DNA from: Porpolomopsis calyptriformis
Taxonomy: Eukaryota; Basidiomycota; Agaricomycetes; Agaricales; Hygrophoraceae
Assembly: GCA_951640195.1 (NCBI GenBank)
Contig: OX621164.1
Span: forward strand, 3,019,098-3,083,097
DNA: 64,000 bases
Reading direction: 5' to 3'
Position numbers and translations under genes: made by a program. Below are positions 21,697 to 33,073 of the stretch, piece by piece (within the stretch, counting starts at the first letter, position 1; each line of letters opens with the position of its first letter). Under the pieces are notes generated by a model. It did no database searches, was not told where the DNA came from, and worked only from the letters and a program-made list of their open reading frames with translations.

Positions 21697-24600
21697 TCAA
21701 TCGGAGTGGAGAGTATGGAACTCGTCAACTAATTCCTGAGCATTCCTGACATTTGATTCAGGTTCCCAGGTGTTTTCTTCACTAGTGTAGCCTTCCCAGT
21801 GTACCAGGTATTGAAGTTTTCCTCATTGCAGATGAGAATCCAGAATTTCATCGATGACGTATTCGGAGTCGCCTTCCAGTTGGATTGGGGGAGGAGGGGC
21901 AGGTTTTTTCTGATTGGGAAATGAAGGGGAGCGATAGGGGGAGAGGTAAGATTCGTTGAAGACTGGGTGGAGTCCTAGCCATTCATGGGGGAGATCGAGT
22001 CTGTAGGCGGAGCAACCAACCTTTTCGACGACCTTGAAGGGACCGAAGCGTTTATTGTCGAGCTTCTTCATTGGTTGTTTGGTCTTGATGTTGGTAGCAG
22101 CCAACCATACTTTATCTCCTGGTGAATATTCTTGTGCAGTTCGGACATGCTTGTCGTGGGCAATCTTCATAGTCTCATTTGCTCTCTTGAGGGTGGACTC
22201 GGCCTCTTGGTGGACATTTTTCATTTGATCGGCGAATTGAGTCGCAGATTCATTTCGGACTTCTCTTGCGGTGTCATTTCCTTTCCAGGGGTTCTGACCA
22301 TAATTAACATAGAAAGGGGTTTGTCGTGTGGCTGTGTGAGCAGAGTTGTTGTATGAGAACTCAGCCAGTGCAAGCCACTCCTTCCAGTTGTCTTGACGAT
22401 GGTTGACGAAAATCTGAAGGTACTGTTTGAGCGTCTGATTCATTTGTTCGGATTAACCATCGGTCTGGGGGTGATAGGCAGTGGAAACATTCTGGGAGGT
22501 GCCCAGAAGGCGGAAAAGATCAGTCATGAACTTAGAAACGAATCACGGGTCACGATCATGAATGATGCGTCGAGGGACGCCGTGGTCTCGGATGACACGA
22601 TCCCGAATGATCTTGGCGAATCCTTCGGAGTTCAACTCGATGTGGGTGGCTTCGAATTTGACAGCCTTCAAGAAGTGATCAATGATCGTGAGGATCACGT
22701 TGTAACCCTGGCACTTGGGTATAGGGCTGACAAGATCAACTGTAATTGTATCCCAGGGTCGAGGAGGAGGATTGAAGGGGTGTAACGGGGTCTTCGCAGG
22801 CAATCGGGATGCCTTGGTGCATTGGCATGTCTTGCAACCACGAACGTAAGTTTCAACATCTCTCCTAATGGTGGGCCACCAATAGTCGCAACATATGGCT
22901 TTGGAGGTCTTGAAAGAGCCATAATGTCTGGAGAGAGGGCTATCGTGGTGTTGAGCAATGATTTCGCCACGGAGTGGGGTGTCCTTTGAGATGTAAGTCC
23001 AGTCCAAGAAGGTCTTGATACCATCATCTCGGGTTCTCCAATCGGTTTTACGTTTTTCTTGAAGGAGCGTGACTTGTTTTTCAGAGTTTTGGTATGAATT
23101 CCGAATGCGAGAGTGGAAATTAGTGGGTTCAATCTCATGTTGAACCTGTCGTAGATCTACAATAGGGTGATCCGAGGCGGGAAAGAGATTAGATGGGAGT
23201 AAAATAACATCGTCGTTGTCATTCACCCCCCTCTCAAAACCTGGCCGTCTCGACAGGATATCGGCCTTGGAATTGGCCCTGCCGGTGACATGGTGGAGAG
23301 TGAAGTGGTAATCCTGGAGCTCTGTGAGCCACCTGGCCTGGCGCCTGTTCAGCTTCTGAGGCAGCTTGAAGTACTGGAGGTTGGCGTGGTCTGTCCAAAC
23401 CTCAAAGATCTGCTTGGCTGACAGCAACCATTTGCGGAACTCTTGGAGTGCGGTCATTATCGCGAGTAGTTCGCGGTCGTAAATCTGGTAATTCCATTCC
23501 ATGGGGGTAAAAGCCTTTGAGACGTAGGCGATGGGCTTCCAAACGTTGTCTTGTTTTTGTGATAATATAGCGCCCAATGCATAGTCTGAAGCATCAGTTT
23601 CCACACAGAGTAAGTCGTCATCGTTAGCGATGGAAAGAACAGGAGAAGTGGTAATGATTGTTTTCAGGGTGTCGAAAGCGTCCTGGCATTCAGTGGTCCA
23701 GTTGAAAGGAGTGTTTCCGGTTAACGTATTGAGAGGTCAAGCAATCCCAGCGAAGTGATGGATGAATCGACAGTAGAAATTACAGAATCCAAGGAAAGCT
23801 TGGACATCTCGCTTGCATTCAGGGGTTGGCCAGTCAGTGATCCCTTGGACCTTGACAGGGTCCATCTTGACGTGGCCTTCTGACACGATGACACTGAGAT
23901 ATTCCACTTGGCATTGATTGAAGTTGCACTTCTCTGGTTTGAGGTAGAGTTTATGTTCACGAAGTGTGGTCATGACTTCGTAAACATGTTGGTGGTGCAT
24001 TTCGAGATCCTTGTCGAAAATGAGGATGTCGTCTATGTAGACCAAGACGTGTCCTTCGACGATTTGGATGTGGAAGATGTCGTTCATCATGTTTTGGAAT
24101 GTCGCAGGCGAGTTAGTGAGACCGAAGAACATGACAAGGGGTTCGAATAGGCTGCGGTTGGTTCGGAATGCAGCCTTGTGTTCGTCCCCTTCCTTGATCT
24201 GTACGTTGTTGTATCCCCATCGAACATCTAGCTTAGTGAAGTAGCGAGCGTTCTGTAGGGTGTCAATTAATTCGTTGATCAGAGGGAGGGGATATCTGTT
24301 CTTAACAGTCAGGTTGTTGAGTTTTCTGTAGTCCTGAATGGGACGTAGTCGACCATCTTTCTTCTTGATGAAGAAGAACAGGGAGGCAATGGGGGAAATG
24401 GATTTTCGAATTCGTCCAGTGCAGAGGTTCTCTTCTAAGAACTTGTCCAATTGAGCACGTTTGTCCATGGAGAGTGGGTAAACCTTGCAGTCAAGCTTCT
24501 CTTCGGTTCCAGGGAGAAGTTCAATTGCGTGGTCCCAGGGGTGGCTTGGGGGGAGTTCGTCGAAGTCTTCCTTGGTGAAGACATCTTGGAATTCATGGAG

Positions 24601-25656
24601 ATATTCGGGTACAATTTCCTTCCAGGTGCGGTCCTTCTTCTGGGCTTCCCAAGCCTTAATCGCGAGATCCTGTAACTTTGTTCCCATCAGACGAATCTGG
24701 ATGGCGGGGTTAAAATCAACCATGAGCAGTTGATCGCTATCCTCAAGAGTGAGTTCGTTGGTGTTGATGGAGTCAGGGAGGGGAGAAGGATGACAGTCTG
24801 GGGGGCATCGATCGAGAACAAGGGAGTTGGCCTTCCAATCGATGGAGGGGTTGTGAATCTTCAACCAGTTATGACCGAGGAAAATCTGGGATTTGTCGAG
24901 GTTCGTGATACCGAAGTTAATCCGTTCGATATGGGTGCCGACCTTGAGCTCAAGTGTGACCATTTCGGAGATGGGTCCCTCTGAGTTGGGTTGTCCATCG
25001 GCATTGTGTACTGGAATGGGTCGAGCGAGTTTGGTAGTGTGAAGGTCGTTTTCGCGAATGTACTTGATGTCAATACACGAACCTTCGCAGCCGCTGTCGA
25101 CAAGAGCAGTTGCGATATGTTCAGCACGATTGTCCAAGGTGGTGATGACAGTCTTGAGGGTCAATTGATTCCTGGAGCCTGAGCCACGAACGAATACGTG
25201 GGGTTCTTTGAGTTCATTGAGGGCTCGAATGGCATTCTCCGTTGAGAGGGCATTGATCTGATTAATTGTGGTCTGAGTCATCTCTAGTGATCGGGTGGGG
25301 TGAGACCATTTTGAAAGAATTGGGATTGCGAAATTAGCCTGTTCCTTGATAGCGTTAACAATTTCTAAGGGAGAAGAAAGAGAGTCGATGTCGATTGAGT
25401 CGACAGAAAGGAGAGACAATGATTCGGGAATGGGGGAGTCGGGGAATTCGGGGCACTCAGTGCTTTCATCTGGCATAGACAGTGGGGGACGAATTTTATT
25501 GATGGGCTTGTTGGTATCAGATGTTATACATGCCATCGTACTATTACAAAGAATGAAAAGGGGGGAAGGGGTAACAAAGGGGGTGTCCGATACTGTCTGT
25601 TCACAATACCAGAGTAGGCATGATTCTGTCGAATAGAGCAAGCGCATCTCTATCAA
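21697..25656 (-). pseudogene. Element B pol
   Basis: Reads right to left from the gag overlap. Protease LVDSGCEGSCID near 25085; RT with PIASLFFFIKKKDGRLRPIQDYRKLN, LDVRWGYNNVQIKEGDE, FFGLTNSPATFQ and YIDDILIF; RNase H with ETDASDYALGAILSQ, DRELLAIMTAL and RANSKADILSRRPG; integrase with HYGSFKT..CKTCQ, DLVSPIPKCQGYN and QTDG; GPFKVVEKVG; chromodomain LQYLVHWEGYTSEENTWEPE. The frame is broken by TGA at 23737, TGA at 22543, TAA at about 22453 and TGA at 21823, each explainable by one C-to-T change. Retains the usual chromovirus order. Confidence 0.92.
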
Positions 25657-26579
25657 CCATCGCCAAAATCCTGTTCGTCGTTGTCGGGGGCGGGCTCAGT
25701 GGAGTTGTGTTCCTCTGCGGAAAGGAAGTTCATCAACTCAGTGATCTCGTCGACAGTCAGCTCATGCTGGAGGGCATGAACGTTGACCTTCTTGAGTTCT
25801 TGCAGGCATTCCCGACGGAAATGTCCGGTTTGACCACAGTTGTAGCACCTGTTGGTTTGGCGCGTCTTGCTTAGATCCATCGGCAGACCCTGTCCTCCAT
25901 GGATGGTGCCGGATGGCACTTGTTTGTCCTGGGGGAGAGAAGCATGGAATCGCGGAGCAGAAGGGCGAAAGGCTGGGTGAGAAGGAGGGGCAGACGGACG
26001 TTGGCGGCGTTCCTGATCATGGAAACGCTCCAGCAGTTGTCCAATAGCCATGACCTTGTCGTGGTACTTGGGGTATGTGGTGGGGAGCGGGGGCGACATG
26101 TAAATTTGACGAATAATGCCTTGGTTGACATTTTTCTCGAGAATTCTGATACATTCTTTATCCTGGCCGACGAGGCTAGCTTGATGGAACAAGAGTTCCA
26201 ACTTAATGAAATATTCTACAATTCCTAAACGTCCTTGCGAAAAGTGTTCGACTTCCTCACGGGCGCGTTGCTCCGTGGCATGGTTGGTGAAAACAACATT
26301 CAAAACATCTATGAAGTCCTTCCAGGGGCTGAGGGGGAGGAGGTTGCTGGTGACGGGGTCCGTTCGGCCAAAGAAGGCATCCACATACTGCTGGGCCCAC
26401 TCGGCGGCGATGCCTTCCTTCATGTAAGAAAGGGTAACCAATATCATCTTTTCGGGGTCTGTGACTTCGCTGCCGCGAAGGAAGATGATGATCTGGTGGA
26501 ACCAGTTCTTGTAGAGCCTTTTATCGCCATTGAAGACATCGGGCTGAGTGAGTTTGATTGTTTTTGAGATGGAAGCCAT
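25653..26579 (-). CDS. Element B gag
   Basis: Open frame of 308 residues beginning MASISKTIKLTQPDVFNGD, with the Gypsy capsid region (YKNWFHQIIIFLRG, LVTLSYMKEGIAAEWAQQ, FFGRTDPV) and a CCHC knuckle CYNCGQTGHFRREC near residue 240. It ends in an acidic tail with TGA at 25653-25655. Pol is in the -1 frame and overlaps it; the shared CAGGATTTT just upstream resembles the A and C junctions. This gag has no internal stop. Confidence 0.9.
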   Translation of the reverse strand: MASISKTIKLTQPDVFNGDKRLYKNWFHQIIIFLRGSEVTDPEKMILVTLSYMKEGIAAEWAQQYVDAFFGRTDPVTSNLLPLSPWKDFIDVLNVVFTNHATEQRAREEVEHFSQGRLGIVEYFIKLELLFHQASLVGQDKECIRILEKNVNQGIIRQIYMSPPLPTTYPKYHDKVMAIGQLLERFHDQERRQRPSAPPSHPAFRPSAPRFHASLPQDKQVPSGTIHGGQGLPMDLSKTRQTNRCYNCGQTGHFRRECLQELKKVNVHALQHELTVDEITELMNFLSAEEHNSTEPAPDNDEQDFGDG

Positions 26580-26983
26580 GGGAACTGTTGGTTGCGTGGG
26601 GGGAAGTGGGTTTGGGTTCGAAGGCGGTGGGGGAGACGAAGGAGGGGAAGGATTCTGTTTGGGAGAGGGAGAGGACTCCTTTGGTGGAGGAGAGTCTTTC
26701 GGTTTCCGGGGGGTTTCCGGAAGTGGTCATTGCGAGGTGGCAGGAGTGGTTGCCTTCGAGGGAGAAGGAGAAGACGACGAGCGAGATAGGGGTTGGGGTG
26801 GTGTTCGGAGAAAACGGGGGCGTCCAAACACGTAGGGCGAGGATGTATCCGTGGGTCGCGGAGAAGGGCCAGGGAGAGTGGTAGGTCCGAGAATGGAAAA
26901 GACGGAGGGAGTCGAGGGGTCGAGGATCTGAGACGATAAGGGTGAGAATACCCCTTCAGATGTGTCGATTGCGTCCTGGAACT

Positions 26984-27631
26984 CTAGTTTGTCGTCTGTG
27001 AGCCCGTAACTTGGTTGACGGGAACCTGCATGGGGAGGCGTGGTCGCAGGTTATCTCGGACGTGGATCTCTCGGATGCGAGAAGATCCGTGACGGTAGAA
27101 GACACGGATGGAGGAGGCGAGGAAGTTGGCAACGAGAACCAGGGAACGATAAACTCTGATTTGAACGCGATTGAACATTCGCAGTTCGATTTCAACGAAA
27201 GGGTCTAATCCATCATCTGAAGAATCCGGGGGAGACGGGGCAGTATAATAAGAGTCCAAGGAAAAAGAAGAATGGGACGAGGCAGGGGAAAGATTGGTGG
27301 AAACGGGAGGGGTGATGTTGAAGGCGAGGTGGGAGAACTCGAGCGCAAGAGCTTCAAGTTGTTCTCGTTCGATGTCTAAGGCGTCAATAGCCTGTTGCTC
27401 TGAGTAGCTAATGAGCTAACTGGACGAGGCCCGAGGAGATTGGCGTGGTGGGGAATAGGACGGGGGCGGAGTAGAGGAGGAACGATCCAGGGTGGTAATC
27501 ACTCTTGATACCGTGCAAGGATGTGCCGAGGCGTCTCTCGTGGTTCTCAAGGCGAGAGAGGATGGGTCAGTCGGGGGAGCCTGGTTGGGATTCCGGGGAG
27601 GCAACAGTGACGGTGTTGTTTGGTAACCCAA
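26984..27631 (-). pseudogene. Element B leader ORF upstream of gag
   Basis: Between the 5' LTR and gag on the minus strand a frame reads Pro/Ser-rich sequence, a TAG near 27416, then YSEQQAIDALDIEREQLEALA (a possible helix) and DSSDDGLDPFVEIELRMFNRV, ending at about 26984. It is in a different frame from gag. It could be an extra ORF or an N-terminal gag extension displaced by an indel. About 1.1 kb separates LTR and gag ATG, much more than in C or D. Confidence 0.4.
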
Positions 27632-27701
27632 AACAATGCGGTCGGTGTCAGATGAATCTTGACCAGCGACTCTTGCGGAGGAAAGCGAGGTGAGAGAGAG
27701 A

Positions 27702-27713
27702 GATTTGTCCTTC
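27702..27713 (-). other. Element B primer-binding site (self-priming type)
   Basis: On the minus strand GAAGGACAAATC directly abuts the 5' LTR. Its reverse complement GATTTGTCCTTC occurs inside that LTR (27797-27808 on the coordinate axis), about 35 nt after a TATAAG motif. Confidence 0.75.
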
Positions 27714-28102
27714 TGTTATGTCGGCAGTCGGAATCTCAGGTCACTTCGACGAGGGATAACGAAGAGCTCAGCGCATAAACTGAGGGTGGCAATGTTGAAG
27801 GACAAATCTAAGGAAGATACAAGCGTTCTGTGCACTACTTATATCTACCTGGGCCTGGGCTGTGATTGTGATAACCATGGCGACGATCCATGGAACAGCT
27901 GACTAATGCGCAGCACTGTATGGCTTTGTGCAGCTACTGCGGAGCACGTCTTCACCAGCCAATGGCATTATCGCCTCCAATCTATGAGGAGATAAGATAA
28001 AAGATTAGATAAGGAGAGATAAGATAAGATCAAATCGAAGATAAGATTAGATAAGACGAAAAAGGAAAGTTGTTGGGGCGACAAAATGAAGTGACCGTAA
28101 CA
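27714..28102 (-). repeat. Element B 5' LTR
   Basis: 389 bp, TG..CA. U3 carries seven GATAA motifs within about 70 bp (27989-28056). A TATAAG lies near 27845 on the minus strand, with the self-primer block downstream. Confidence 0.95.
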
Positions 28103-30353
28103 GCATCTCTCACAATTCCGTCAGTGAAGGAGTAGCCAGAAGAGGGATCGGATAGTTTGATGCGAATGTCCTCTGGGATTTGATCGAAGTCGGGGAAGCA
28201 AAGTCTTGACATGAAAGAGGGTTCGGACATGGAAATGATAGCATTGATAAAACGTTCGGGAGGGAGGAGGGCTTGACCTTCTAATTCTTCTTTTTCTGTA
28301 CGACGGTGGTCGGGTCGGTGGGAGAGTCCATCGGCTTTGTTCTTGACTCCAGGGGAATACTCAATTTTGAAGTCGAATCTACCTAAGAATTCCATCCAAC
28401 ATGCTTGTCGTCTGGAGAGGGATCTGTTCTGCATGAAATACTTGAGCGCTAAATTGTCTGTTTTTATTAATACAGTATCCCTTGCACCCTCTAAAAGATA
28501 GCGCCAATACTTGAGGGAAGTGACAATTGCAAGCATTTCCAGATCATGGGTAGGATAGTTATATTCAGCAGGGAGCAAGGATTTCGAGAAAAAGCCAACA
28601 GGGTGCCAACCATTGTCGTGTTTCTGAGATAAGACCGCACCAATACCGAAATCAGAGGCATCGGTCTCCAAGAGATAGGGAAGGTCTGGCCGGGGAGTAA
28701 GAAGGACAGGGGCTGTAGTGACGAGATGTTTGAGCTGTTCAAAGGCTTTCTGACACAAGGGGGACCAATCCCAAGGTTGATCCCTTTGTAGGAGGCCACA
28801 AAGAGGACGAATGACTGAGGAGAAACTTTTGATATAACGACGCCAAAAGTTGGTGGTGCCAAGGAAGGATTGGAGATCTCGCAACTTCTGGGGGGTCGGC
28901 CAATTGATGATGGCGTCCACCTTCTTTGGGTTGATAGCGAGTTGACCCTTACTGATAATTGTACCAAGGTAGGTAACGGAGGTCTTCTCCATTTGGCATT
29001 TAACAGGTTTGGCGGACAATTGGTTTTTCTCCATGAGTTTGAGTGTTTCGTTGGTCCAGTGGTGAATTTCTTCGGGGGTGTCACCCATGATAAGAATGTC
29101 ATCAATATAAATGTGGACACAGCCAGAGTCCAAGACGGGTTTGAAAAGAACATCTATCATTCGTTGAAAGGATGCTGGGGAGTTCCGTAGTCCAAAGAAC
29201 ATAACAGTCGGTTCAAAGAGTCCTCGATTAGTGATAAAAGCCGCTTTCCATTCATTGCCTTCCTTGAGTTGTATGTTGTTAAATCCCCATCGAATATCGA
29301 TAACAGTAAAGAGTGAAGCAGTAGCAAGCTTCAGTACTTGGAGGATTTCCGATAAAAGGGGGAGGGGATAACGATCAGGAATGGTCTTTGAGTTGATATA
29401 GCGATAGTCCTGGATGGGACGTAGACCAGCACTGAGACCTTTGGCGTTGATCTCTTCAGCCTTCTTCGCAAAGAAGAAAGGAGCAGCTTGCGGCGATTTC
29501 GATGGACGTATCCGACCTGTTCTGAGATTTTCGTTAATAAACTTATTAAGTTCCACCTGTTCATAGGGGGAAAGGGGATAGAGTTTTCCGACTTGAAATT
29601 TCGTGTTCGGGTAGAGGTTGATCGCATAATCAAAGGGACGTTGAGGAGGAAGTTTGTCGAATTCTGTGGTATGGAAAACACGCCAGAAATTGTGATAACG
29701 ACTGGGAATGAAGGATTTGATGTCCTCCTCAATGGAAACTGGTCGGGAGTGGTCAACTCCAACCAAACGGATAAAGGAGTCATGTTTCAGACTCGAATCA
29801 AAGACGTAGAGTTCTTCCTGTGGGGGCAACACTCCGACTTGCATACTACTGAACAGCGTGTCACCAGACACGAAGGTTAAGGTGCCTTTTGTCCAATTGA
29901 TGGTGGGGTTGTGTCGCAAGAGCCATGGGAAGCTGAGGATGACCTGTTGTTTTCTTCCTAAGTTGGTGACCTCCAACCAGATTTGTTCTTGAAAAGATAG
30001 ATCTGGTGCCTCGATAAACAGGTCTGTGTCGTGCGTGATGGGACCTCCTCGGTTCTCGGAACCATCAGCGTTTCGTACTGGTACAACCTCATCCAACGGA
30101 TAGGTCGATATCTCCATTTGACGAATGAATGCTTTGTCAATAAAATTCCCTGAGGCGCCAGAGTCAATGAGTGCTATGATAGCCACTCATCGAAGATTGT
30201 CAGCACTTGTGATCCAAAGATAGAATTCGAGAGCGCCTTTGCCCTGTTCAAGTGTGCCAAGAAAACGAAAACTTTTCATAGATGGTGGTACACATACATG
30301 GGACACAGCCAAAGTGCTCGGGCTTTTAGCACTTGGCCGGACTAAAAATCCTT
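28103..30353 (-). pseudogene. Element A protease, RT, RNase H and start of integrase
   Basis: 5' half of A pol, cut by element B at 28102. Protease LIDSGASGNF near 30170; RT with GRIRPSKSPQAAPFFFAKK, FTVIDIRWGFNN, FFGLRNSPASFQ and YIDDILIMG; RNase H with LETDASDFGIGAVLSQ, HDLEMLAIV and KTDNLALKYF, here complete, then KNKADGLSHRPDH; then integrase N-terminal sequence ending DGIVRDA at the insertion. The frame upstream is open back to the gag overlap except for a TGA at about 30187 that fits CGA-to-TGA. This copy supplies the reference for the RNase H residues missing from element C. Confidence 0.92.
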
Positions 30354-31781
30354 TTGCTCTTTTAACGCCTGAGCTAGCGCAGCCCGTCTCTCCTTGTCCC
30401 AATTCACGATTCCCATATCCTTCAAGTCGTCCTTTGCCGTCCTTTTCTCTTTTTCATTGTCCTCTGGTACTTCCTCTATCCGCGCTTCCGATTCTTCTGT
30501 ATCAACCCGATTGATCATTCGGACATTTCATCCTTTGCCTCGACCGCGATTTCCTCCTTTTCCTCAAGTAGAAGTTGAGGTCTCTTGACATGCTGGAACG
30601 TCTTCAGCACGTGGGCTTCGACATTCGTTGGCATAGTGTCCTTTTTTGCCACAGTTGTAGCAGGTGATGGAGGAGTTGTCTCGTTTCGCTGTCTTGAGAG
30701 AGGCTTCTCTCGATTCTTGTTTGATCAGGGATGAAGTGGTGGTGGTGGAGCGGGAAGGGTTTCCTCGGGGATTTGATTTGGCTTCGGACTTCTTTCCTTT
30801 CTGATCTCGACTTGACCACAAGGCTTGTTTAGCTCGTTGCTCCTGGTACTGTTCCTCGAACTGGGCCGCTTTCGTCGTCCAGTCCAGCAAGGTCGACGGC
30901 ATATTGTCCATCGAATAAATCCGCATTCGGATTGGCTGGGGGAGTCTGGCTTTGTAAAACTGAAGTAGGGCGGCCTCATTATACTCAGTCCTTGCTGCAT
31001 GTTGCATGAACTGAAGGTTGTAGTCTTCAATCGTTCCTGTCATCTTCACTTTCTCTAGCTCGATCTGCGCCTTCGCCGCTGGGTTAATCCTTCCGAAAGC
31101 TTCTCGGAAATCATCCAAAAATGTCGTGTAGTCCCACACGTAGTTTCTCGTTCTATCAACTCCTTCCGTGAACAGTCGTCCCCAAGCCCGTGGATTGCCG
31201 TCACTGAGATAAGAGAGCATGTAGATGATCTTCTGTTTGTCGTTGTAGTCCTTGACCACAAAATTGAGTCGACATTGGTGAATGAAATCTTCAAGCTTCT
31301 CAGAGGTTCCATCATATTCGGTTGGATTGGCAATTTTGATTTTGGTGGGGGTTGGAAGTATGGGGGGAACAGTTGTCTAGGTGGGTGGTTGAGGTTGAGG
31401 TTGAGTGGGAAAGGTTGGTTGGAAAGGGGGTTGGACGGATTGGGTTCTTCTTGGAGCATAAACAAAAGGATTCGAGGGGGAAAGCCCCGGTCCTCGAAGT
31501 ATAGATCGTCGTCGTGGGGGAGGGGTGGCTGGTTCAGATTCTTCTCGTCGACTTTCTTTGAGAGTCTTCAGTTCCTTTCGGAGTTCGTCGTTGACGTCGA
31601 CTTCGTTGTAGTACCAGCCACGGAACTGGTCGATTTGTGCTCTTAGGTCTCTGAGCTCTTGTTCCATGTTGAATGGGACGACATCTTCTTCTTCTTCTTG
31701 GATGGTAGGGGGGATGTTGCTGGGTCCGGGTGCGGGAATGGTTTGATCGGCTTCATACTCTTGTTGAGATGTTTGAGACAT
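30342..31781 (-). pseudogene. Element A gag
   Basis: Begins at ATG 31781 (MSQTSQQEYEADQT); the same frame is open upstream almost to the LTR. An acidic and helical N-terminal part is followed by a TAG near 31377 (CAG-to-TAG), then KIKIANPTEYDGTSEKLEDF and a capsid region with NFVVKDYNDKQKIIYML. The CCHC knuckle CYNCGKKGHYANEC lies near 30640. Two TGA codons (about 30582 and 30560) fit CGA-to-TGA; beyond them the frame continues to ALKEQKDF and TAG at 30342-30344, matching the end of element C gag. Pol is open in the -1 frame across AAGGATTTTTAG. Confidence 0.87.
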
Positions 31782-31944
31782 TGATGTTAGCGATGATGAT
31801 GAGGGGGAAAGGGGGATGATGGATTGTGCAGGGGTTTGGAATACTATGGGTTGAAAGGGAGTATCTGAATCTGCAGATGGGAAGATTGACCTTGTTAAGT
31901 CTTCGGCAGGATCCAGAGTGGAAGTGGTTTGGTGCGCAAGAAGG

Positions 31945-31955
31945 AAGTTCAATTC
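31945..31955 (-). other. Element A primer-binding site (self-priming type)
   Basis: Minus-strand GAATTGAACTT, one base inside the 5' LTR, pairs with AAGTTCGATTC in the LTR (32050-32060) at ten Watson-Crick positions plus one G:U. TATATAAA on the minus strand (32084-32091) starts 31 nt before that block. Confidence 0.75.
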
Positions 31956-31956
31956 T

Positions 31957-32325
31957 TGTTATGATTCAGTAGTCGAAGGGTTTTACTTCTCGCGTTGGTG
32001 GGGCTGATGAGGAAATGGAATTCGACTAAAGAGTGGGGGAGCTAACTAGGAATCGAACTTAGCCTACTAACTAGAGGTCAGGCTTTATATACTAACTACC
32101 TGAGTCACCATGAGTCAGTCATATGTACAATTACAAAGCGGAATCCGGAATGTGACTAGTGAAGAGTCACAAAAAGAATAATGGAAACGGAATGTGACTC
32201 GTGAAGAGTCAGAAGGAAGGTACATGTGATCAGTCTCTATATATAAAGTGGTAAAGCAGAAGGATGAATGGAATGGAGACTAATCAAGTATAACTAAAAA
32301 GAAAAAGAAAAAAGTGTCCATGACA
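31957..32325 (-). repeat. Element A 5' LTR
   Basis: 369 bp, TG..CA, partner of 11834-12202 with twelve substitutions and no indel. It contains TATATAAA and the self-primer block on the minus strand. Confidence 0.95.
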
Positions 32326-32439
32326 GTGCATGAGGCAGATGCCTATTTGCTTATCAACAATGAGGGGTTTCGGAAGGCCTGGGTGAAGAGGAAAATGGTA
32401 CAGGCTGGGTTTCCTGACCTCCCTCCATTATCACCTTGA
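32326..32439 (+). pseudogene. Harbinger Myb/SANT-like protein, 3' part
   Basis: After removal of element A and one copy of the target duplication the frame runs straight on from 11833: HEADAYLLINNEGFRKAWVK, then a short tail ending PPLSP and TGA at 32437-32439. Conservation of frame across the insertion proves that A landed in a coding exon. The duplication reads GTGCG on the left and GTGCA on the right, a CpG-type difference. Confidence 0.85.
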
Positions 32440-32557
32440 TATGTATGTGATTGTACGCTAGTGTATTGTTTTTTCTCTCATGTTAAATGCGCATCAATAG
32501 AATGATTTTTTTTCTTGGATTTGTAACAATATATTTACGACGGAAAACATAAATGGA

Positions 32558-32672
32558 CTACAACATGCCCCTCGCTGCAAGAACCATCTGATATTGGTCC
32601 CACATTGCATTAGCTATCGCCTCACGCCATTCATTTGCCCACACTCGTTCTGCATGGCTTGGGGGACCTGAC
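32558..32672 (-). pseudogene. Harbinger transposase, C-terminal part
   Basis: Short segment left of element D. Minus strand reads AERVWANEWREAIANAMWDQYQMV then a tail to TAG at 32558-32560. It is in frame with the transposase piece on the other side of D once one copy of the CTGAC duplication is removed. Confidence 0.8.
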
Positions 32673-33072
32673 TGTCACGGACGTAAATTTTCACTTTCTC
32701 TCTATGTTAGTCATTGTTGCTTAGTTGGATAAGTCTTATCTTTGCTTGGGATTCCCCAGGGATTCCCCACAATCTCATATCTTTTCATATATCCTAGATA
32801 GGACACATTTCATTTCCGACGATCATGTTTCATCTCTTCACATGCTCTGAGTCTTCTATCATGCTTATCTCTACTCATCGCATGTATTCCTCATGTAAAC
32901 ACTGACTCATCCACAGTAGTATAGTCAGTATATAAACCCCTAGTTAGTCATACTCAGACTTTAAGTCTGATTCCTCATTAGCAACCCAATAACTAGGACT
33001 TGAGACATTATCATCATCTTGGGACAGAGCTCTCCGAAGTAAAACCATCTCATCGACAACCAGTTTATAACA
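32673..33072 (+). repeat. Element D 5' LTR with promoter and self-primer
   Basis: TG..CA. TATATAAA at 32929-32936 lies 34 nt before AAGTCTGATTC (32963-32973), the same spacing as in element C. Two tandem gggattccccca-type units are present; the 3' LTR has one. Confidence 0.95.
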
Positions 33073-33073
33073 A

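Larger units (their letters stand above)
14313..28102 (-). mobile_element. Ty3/Gypsy chromovirus B (inside A, host of C)
   Basis: Flanked by a perfect 5-bp duplication GCATC (14308-14312 and 28103-28107) inside the integrase gene of element A. LTRs are 14313-14528 (shortened) and 27714-28102. Coding is on the minus strand: a leader ORF, gag, pol and a small 3' ORF. Without element C it is about 7.1 kb. Its sequence family differs from A, C and D. Ten substitutions in about 205 shared LTR bases are all at CpG sites. Confidence 0.95.
11834..32325 (-). mobile_element. Ty3/Gypsy chromovirus A (host of element B)
   Basis: LTRs at 11834-12202 and 31957-32325 are both 369 bp, start TG and end CA, and are flanked by GTGCG/GTGCA. 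Coding runs on the minus strand: gag, pol (protease, RT, RNase H, integrase, chromodomain) and a third ORF. Element B and its duplication occupy 14313-28107, so A itself is about 6.7 kb. Twelve LTR differences give about 3.3% divergence, most of them CpG transitions. Several in-frame stops, mostly CGA-to-TGA, show it is dead. Confidence 0.95.

Noticed and set aside
32041..32095. tRNA-like sequence in the element A LTR (minus strand AAGTTCGATTCC resembling a T-arm/B-box)
   Set aside because: No matching acceptor stem or proper anticodon arm forms, the A-box match is poor, and the same bases are explained by the self-primer block.
11834..32325. One giant 20-kb LTR retrotransposon
   Set aside because: Two further LTR pairs with their own duplications lie inside it; its own length is about 6.7 kb.
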